64,000 nt of DNA, taken from positions 58,669,066-58,733,065 of the forward strand of contig OX411547.1 in the NCBI GenBank assembly GCA_948146395.1, written 5' to 3'. The notes under the pieces are model-generated. The model had not been told where the DNA came from. It was given only the letters and a program-made list of their open reading frames with translations, and did no database searches. The position numbers and the translations under genes are program-made. This document shows, piece after piece, positions 57,898 through 64,000 of this stretch. Position 1 is the stretch's first letter, and every line of letters begins with the position of its first letter. Source of the DNA: Fragum whitleyi (lineage: Eukaryota; Mollusca; Bivalvia; Cardiida; Cardiidae).

Positions 57898-58198
57898 TCT
57901 AAAGGAGGAGGAAGTCAATTGTAGCCAATTTTAATTTACCTGGCAAACCTAAGATCCATGTGTACCTAAATATTTTCCAAATTTCATGATTACAAAAATC
58001 TCATTTTAATACATGACCCTACTAGGGGAGTTCACAACGAATACAATATGTATTTTTCACATTTGGACTTGTACGCAAAACTTCCAACGATGTCCCGTCG
58101 CGTGAAGCGCAGATGCAAGGCCGCCTTGACAATGCATATGAAACATTGGGCGAGAGTTTAGATTATCCTTGAGAGAAAAGCTATTTTAGAGCACGAAG

Positions 58199-58250
58199 TA
58201 TATACTCTGATCAGACTGTGCGGATGCACAGGCTTATCTGAGTATTCACT
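58199..58250. repeat. Palindromic repeat, uninterrupted
   Basis: TATACTCTGATCAGACTGTG and GCACAGGCTTATCTGAGTAT. Confidence 0.6.
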
Positions 58251-61019
58251 ACGCTCTCACGTGTAATTGCTTGAAATATACCACACAGATTCATATAATG
58301 AATATTCAACGTAAATTCGCTGTGTTCGTTTCAGTGCAAAGCCTTTCATTCGTAATTTTATGAAGCATGAAACAATTTTCAATCAAAGTGCTGAATCCCC
58401 CGGTCTGGCATCGTTTCAAGTAATCAATGTTTATTGTGTCATCCAAGAGTCGGACGATTAAAGTGAAAAATAAAATAAATGATATTTTGTGGATAATGTC
58501 ATCGCTTTTATTACCGTAACGATATAAAAATTTATGTGGATTTACAGTTGAAAAGAAAACGTATAAAACTGACGTATTATGGTTACAGCTATTACAATTT
58601 GTCTTGTGCTCTTGATTCGAGATCGGTTATATGTTTATTCTCTTTTAACATTTTTTTCGAAATCTAGATATAGACATTATTTTCTACAGAGTTATATTTG
58701 TGAAGTCTATAATAGTACATGCTATTTTATCTGCGAAATAATTCGATTTGATCGGGGCTCTTCTTGATATATCAGGCCCAATGAAACATTTAGTAGTTTA
58801 ATGATAATACAAATGCTAGCTTTTGCAAAGTTTAATCATTTTGATATAGTATGTAGGTAAAGGCTCTTGACAGGTTAAAATGTAATAAAATATTTCTTTT
58901 GGTATAATAGTAATCAAACAAATATATAGGAACAAGTATTGCAATGCTTTATAAAGGATAATCTAGTATGACGTTTCAGGTTTGGCCAATGGTTAAAATT
59001 TAACCGGATGTTATTTTCAGCCAATCACATTTGTTGATTCAATTTATTCAATTTTTTGAAAACATAAGTTTTGTGAAAAAATTACCAACGGTTAACTTTT
59101 ATACAAATGAGAGCTGAGTATAACTCGATCTGCCATTGTTTTTTTTTTTTTTTTTTGTAATATCGAAGTGGGGTGAAAATGGAAACGAGAAAAAACGAAG
59201 GGTGGAGAAATCAATCGAGCGGGGATGATTTAATATGTCGACATCCGGCCTTAACAGATATTTGAAAAAATGAGGGACTGAAAATACTTCTAACTTTTTA
59301 TTGCCATTTAATATTTCAAATTATATTTTTGATACACTGCACAACAAAATGAGTGTCTAATACAGCTAAATTGCCTTGACTAACAAACTCCTTTCCAACC
59401 GTTCAATGGTCATTGACGGCAAATTTTCAATAGCAAGTGAATCAAGTATAATGATGAAGTTCAGATGCATCCAAATTGTTCCTTTTCACTTAATATATAG
59501 AAAAAAATATTTGCAAATCCTTTGCTGTGCTGAAAGTAATAGTATTATAAATAGCGTTCGAAATGTGTTTGTCAACTATTATGATAATGAATGCTTATCA
59601 AGAACATTTCTTGTACTAGTAATCGACTCATTAACCATCGACTTTTGGGGGAAGGGGCTTGTTTTAGAGGGACCAAAACATACCTTTGGAACTTTGAGTT
59701 AAAATGTCAATTGACCTTTTTTGTAAAGATACCATGTCAGCAATTAATTTGTAAAAATTTTGGTACATTAGATACATCATTGTAAATAAGAGGGATAAAA
59801 CCTAACAGTTTTGGCCCTAAGAAATTTCTCTCAATTGGATGAAGAGATCCCTTAGGGAGAACAATTTATTGGGATCCATATAAGATATTTTCAGATTTTT
59901 GGAGTTCAAAAACATGGCTTATGGGTCGTACACAAGCCATGCACGAATGTCTTGATAAGCATCATTATAATTCCAAAAATTAATATGATCGATGTTGAGA
60001 TTTCTGGAGATCATTTTTGAAAGGGTAAAGTAACCTTACATAGACTGGTGGAATATTGACTTTCTAACAAAATGTAACAATTTGATCGATCAGTTTGAAA
60101 ACTGCACCTAAAGATTTGGTGTGGTATAATCCTTTTTTTGTGAGTCAAGCAGAATATTTCATGGAAAGCATCTGGTTGGATGGTGTGACGCTGAGACCGT
60201 TGGGTTTGTTGCCGTTACATTCCGAAAGTATATCGATACATGTATGCATCCTAGGGAAGGCATCCCACACTAAATACGTATACAGAATTTGCTAAGGCTC
60301 AGTTAGATTCCAATTCAATTTCTTTTTTGATTGGAGTTTTCTTTAATTGCCATTCTATGCATCTCGTTTCATTCGAAAAAATGTATTATTTCTTCTCTTT
60401 TTTTGTGCTAGATTTTCTCATGTACATTTTATGAAGATTCAGCTCAATGATGCGTAGTTTCAATTAACCACTTTGCGATAAAGCATTTACGACATCTCAA
60501 TCTCGGTTTTGAAAGCAATGCAGACGATCTTAATGCATTTTGATTTAATTTTTTCCCTTCCATAACCAGTGAAGCATATAATTACATATGAATATGAAAT
60601 ATGCTTGACACGATATAATTTATATTTGTCATTTCGGTACATATTCTTGACGGAAGTTTTCAAGCGGTAACTGGTGCGTTTATTCAATTAACAACCCAAA
60701 GGGCGTTTACAACATGAACAAGGAATGTCGTAAAAAAGAAAAAAAAGGAAGATTATAAATTCATGAACTTTTGAATTCCAAAATTGTTCGGATCTTGATT
60801 TACATTGCCCTTTCTTTTTCTCGAGAAGGGTCGCAAATTCAAGTATATTCATAGAACAATTATAATTTTTAAAAAAGGTCAATTTACAGGTTCAAGATTT
60901 TTTTCTTAGAAAAAAGTGGATAACTAAAAGATATTTTATTGAAATGGTTCTGCATCACAAATACGTGATACTATCAAAGATTCAACACAGATCGATTTTT
61001 TGGTCAGATAGTTGCAGAC
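58251..61019. other. Gene-poor stretch
   Basis: Several 60-108 codon frames (58579, 59376, 59591, 60095, 60487, 60688) without domains, splice context or codon bias. T18 tract near 59140. Confidence 0.45.
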
Positions 61020-61438
61020 TACAGCTTGTAATATCGTGAAATTGACACTGGTCTCGATCAAAACTATTCCTAGACACTAGCTCAGCGATCCAATCATTCA
61101 TTCCCAACTATTACGCACACCAAAATCACTCAGAAATCTTTCAAAAACATGTAAAAATCGTTCAAGACGATCAACATTTCATTCAAATCGATGACATTTT
61201 TCTACGATTTTATTGGCTGGTGTGGATTTCAAAAAGTCTTATAGGAAAAGAGACAGACAAACAGAAAATTACGTAAATTTCATTATAGGGAGGTAATAAG
61301 TATCATCAATTTTTTTCATCCTGAGACATTTGATGACCTCCTTTTATTTCACTCAAAACTCACTCATCGCATTCATTCAATAATCAAATTCATTCAAAAA
61401 CCATCCACCATGTAAATTTCACGATGTTATTAACTGTA
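61020..61438 (-). mobile_element. TA-MITE copy
   Basis: TACAGCTTGTAATATCGTGA to ACGATGTTATTAACTGTA; one palindrome arm is partly deleted (TTTTTTCATCCTGAGACATT). Confidence 0.85.
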
Positions 61439-62944
61439 GGCATATGTTGTTATTGGGCTTATATTCTGTTTCTTTCTGTGAAGCTTATGGTATTCATAAC
61501 TTATTCGGTTAGAACGGAGCTTCTGGTATCTTTTTTCTTTTTATAAGATGACTTGTATATTTCGTTGGTCTTTCAATTGAATAAACATTCGGTAATTTTC
61601 GCCTGTTAAATCGCAATGAAATTTTGTAAATTGTTCAAAATGTTGCCAATAAACACCCTCTGTTTAAGTTTAACATATATTTGTGAAATACTTGTCGGCT
61701 TCTATTTAAATAACATTTAACCCTTCGTCTTGTCCCAAAAACACAGCTGATATCCGTCACCGGATTAAACAACTTTTCTCACAAATATTTTGTTTGAACA
61801 AGTATTTTTTCTCTATTCCTACATAATTCAATGCGGTAGATAGTCAAAATTTAAAGCCACGTTTGGACTGAGAATTCTTTCGTAAATTTAGCAGTTAAGA
61901 GTGAAGGAATCTGGTAATTGTTGTAGTTGTTGTTTTTACTTTGAACGTTTTAAACATATCTGTTTCTGTATATTCGGGGGATTTGAATGACCAAAGTACA
62001 TAGTGTCTCGGGGACTTATAGCTCTTGCATTTTCAAATCATCAACCTTTCCTTCATACTCGGAAATATTAGGTATGGAGAGAAATAGATGGTGAATTGTC
62101 AGAAATGCTGTATTGCTTAATTTTCTTTTATTTTTTACTTGTAAAAAAGGTACACTTCTTTCAGAAACTTAATTTGATCCTACCGTGACGGTATCATTAA
62201 CCATTATCGTATCCAGCAAGGAATATTCCTGTTTAGCAGGAGGTCTCGACAAAGATTTAGGCTTACACATAGGTTAAGTGTGATTTTTGAACGTCTTTCT
62301 AACCTCAAATAGGTGGTTTAATTTTGAATTCTAATTTAAATATTGATCAATAATTAATGCTTCTTTTTCTTTCAGTTGTTTACTATAATAATTCTTTTTC
62401 AAACGGTTTGAGCAAGGCATTTTAAAAACTTAAATTAAAACTGTATTTAAAACATGGGTATTTTTTATGCCGAAAATAAGTGTATGCAAATTTGGTCAAT
62501 GAAAAAAAATCAATACTCTAGCAGTGCATTGCATGTGATGTAATTTCATCCGATCGCATGCTAGCAACAGGTGCCAAGATAACAGTGCATCCTTTATTTG
62601 AGTCTTGTCTCTGTGAAATTAGGCGACGTACTTTAAAGGACTTCGTTCACGCAATTAAGGCAATTCGTTAATTAACGTTGTCTAAGCTTAATTAGTCAGG
62701 ATGTTTAAAGACCTGTCTTAAACGGTTGGGATTTCATTTGCTCATTACCTCTTGCTGTGGTTAAAAATCGCATTGAAATATCGTTAGTCGAAGACAAAAA
62801 TCTCGTAACTACAGCTTTATTAAGGCATTAGTTACGAGTATTGTTTTCTACGACTTTTGAAATCAGGGGCAATTGATTTATAATTCCTTTTGTAGCAAAT
62901 TTTGCATTTGTTATTATACTAGACATATTAGACTAAGATCAGAT
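61439..62944. other. No recognised feature
   Basis: AT-rich sequence; no gene or terminal repeats seen. Confidence 0.4.
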
Positions 62945-63270
62945 CAGATTTTATCTTATAACTATACAAATACCTATGTCATAACATCCCGTATGATATT
63001 TTTTATGATATCACATAGTTATTTTTAGAACAAGGATATAATGCGGCTATTTTTATTAACTTGCAATTCGGTTAGAAAAAAATGACGAAAACAAGAGAAA
63101 TAGAGGTTATAAGATAAATATATTACATACTTAGTGTATTGTATGAAGAAATATCTAGCTCGGCTGTGAGAAATGATAATTGTCTCGGCAGAGCCTCGAC
63201 AATGACCAATTCTCCCAACCTCGTTTGATAATTTTTTTCATACAATATTCTAAGTATGTATTATATTATA
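62945..63270 (+). mobile_element. ~300 bp TTATCTTATAAC-type MITE, copy 3
   Basis: TTATCTTATAACTATACAAA, CGTATGATATTTTTTATGAT, AGAGGTTATAAGATAAATAT and CTCGGCAGAGCCTCGACAAT, same order as copy 2. Confidence 0.7.
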
Positions 63271-64000
63271 TTCACCGTGATATATCTGAAGGATTATTTA
63301 AAGCGACGTTAGATACCATTTCGAATAAAATTAATAGTACATATACCTGTGGAATGAGGTAGCTTGTTAAACGTAAGAGGAAACTATTCCGTCAAGCAGA
63401 ATAAATGCATGAAAAAGCGAATCGAGTGCGAAATCAGTTTATAATTGGCTGCAGTCGTGTGGGGGACAAATGCAGACCCTGCATAAATAAAACACGCCTT
63501 TTGATCTTTTATGTTTGTCTAATTATGCATAAACTGTTTTTGACTTTCAAATTAAAATGTCTCCTTAACTGTTTTAAGCTGTTTTTGGTACATTTGAAGT
63601 AGTCCCGAAAAAAAGCTGTTAAATTGAAGCTTATATCGAGATTAAATTGATTTTGGGTCCTTGAATGGCATTTCTAATAACATCTTTTGAGCATATCCCA
63701 ATGGCAAAGCTTTGAGCGGACAGTCAAACAATAGTTTGTTATATTCGTTAAATATCAATGCGCTTTGTTCCACTCATTAGCTATGTACAAGGCGCTAAGT
63801 TAAGAGCGAGCCGTAACTTGCTGAAATTACCGTAATTCTCCGAGGGTTTTTATCGGAGGCGAAGATCAAGGGGGGGGGGGGGGGGCTACTATGACTGGGT
63901 AACCTAGTTGCTATGGCGTTGCCCTTTCTCTGATTAGCTGATGGAGACGCTCTTCATCAACTTTTCAGAGATAGGGCTACAGGCAAAAAACATCATGTCT
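63271..64000. other. No recognised gene; poly-G tract
   Basis: A G16 run lies at 63870-63885. Frames at 63180-63362 and 63405-63602 are unsupported. Confidence 0.45.

Overview
This is AT-rich animal nuclear DNA with almost no long open reading frames. Its tRNA genes, LINE remnant, Tc1-like remnant, tRNA-derived SINEs with a TCAA-type tail and many palindromic MITEs point to a mollusc, most likely a bivalve. That identification is an inference from repeat style. There is no operon, rRNA gene or complete multi-exon gene that I can assemble.

Layout. 1-5 kb: a long, old inverted repeat whose arms carry regularly spaced GATGGCAGCCA motifs, with a nested interspersed repeat and a MITE in its loop. 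5-12 kb: scattered MITEs, a SINE with a clear target duplication, and a LINE 3' tail. 12-18.5 kb: an intact tRNA-Arg(ACG) gene, a broken LINE reverse-transcriptase C-terminus, a dead Tc1-like transposase, and a second tRNA-Arg(ACG) gene on the other strand. 18.6-25.1 kb: the most interesting locus, a foldback element with ~450 bp arms. Its right arm is split by a 5.1 kb insert flanked by a perfect 5-bp target duplication (GGCTA). The insert is two almost identical ~2.4-2.7 kb elements in tandem, with termini CACTGTATCCC, and it carries zinc-finger gene fragments. CAC termini plus a 5-bp duplication fit the Transib/RAG-like superfamily. 25-64 kb: MITE-dominated intergenic or intronic DNA.

The dominant repeat is a ~430 bp TA-flanked MITE with terminal repeat TACAGTTAACAACATCGTGA. 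It has about 20 full or partial copies, in both orientations. A second palindromic family of ~160 bp is flanked by TTAA (7 copies). Several smaller hairpin families recur as well.

Gene evidence is thin. Two good tRNA genes are clear. Two plausible first coding exons face away from each other around 43.5-44.5 kb: a minus-strand 44-codon exon with a TATA box and a GTAAGT donor, and a plus-strand exon encoding a signal-peptide-like start and a GTAAGA donor. Most of the longer reading frames in the window fall inside repeats and are not genes.
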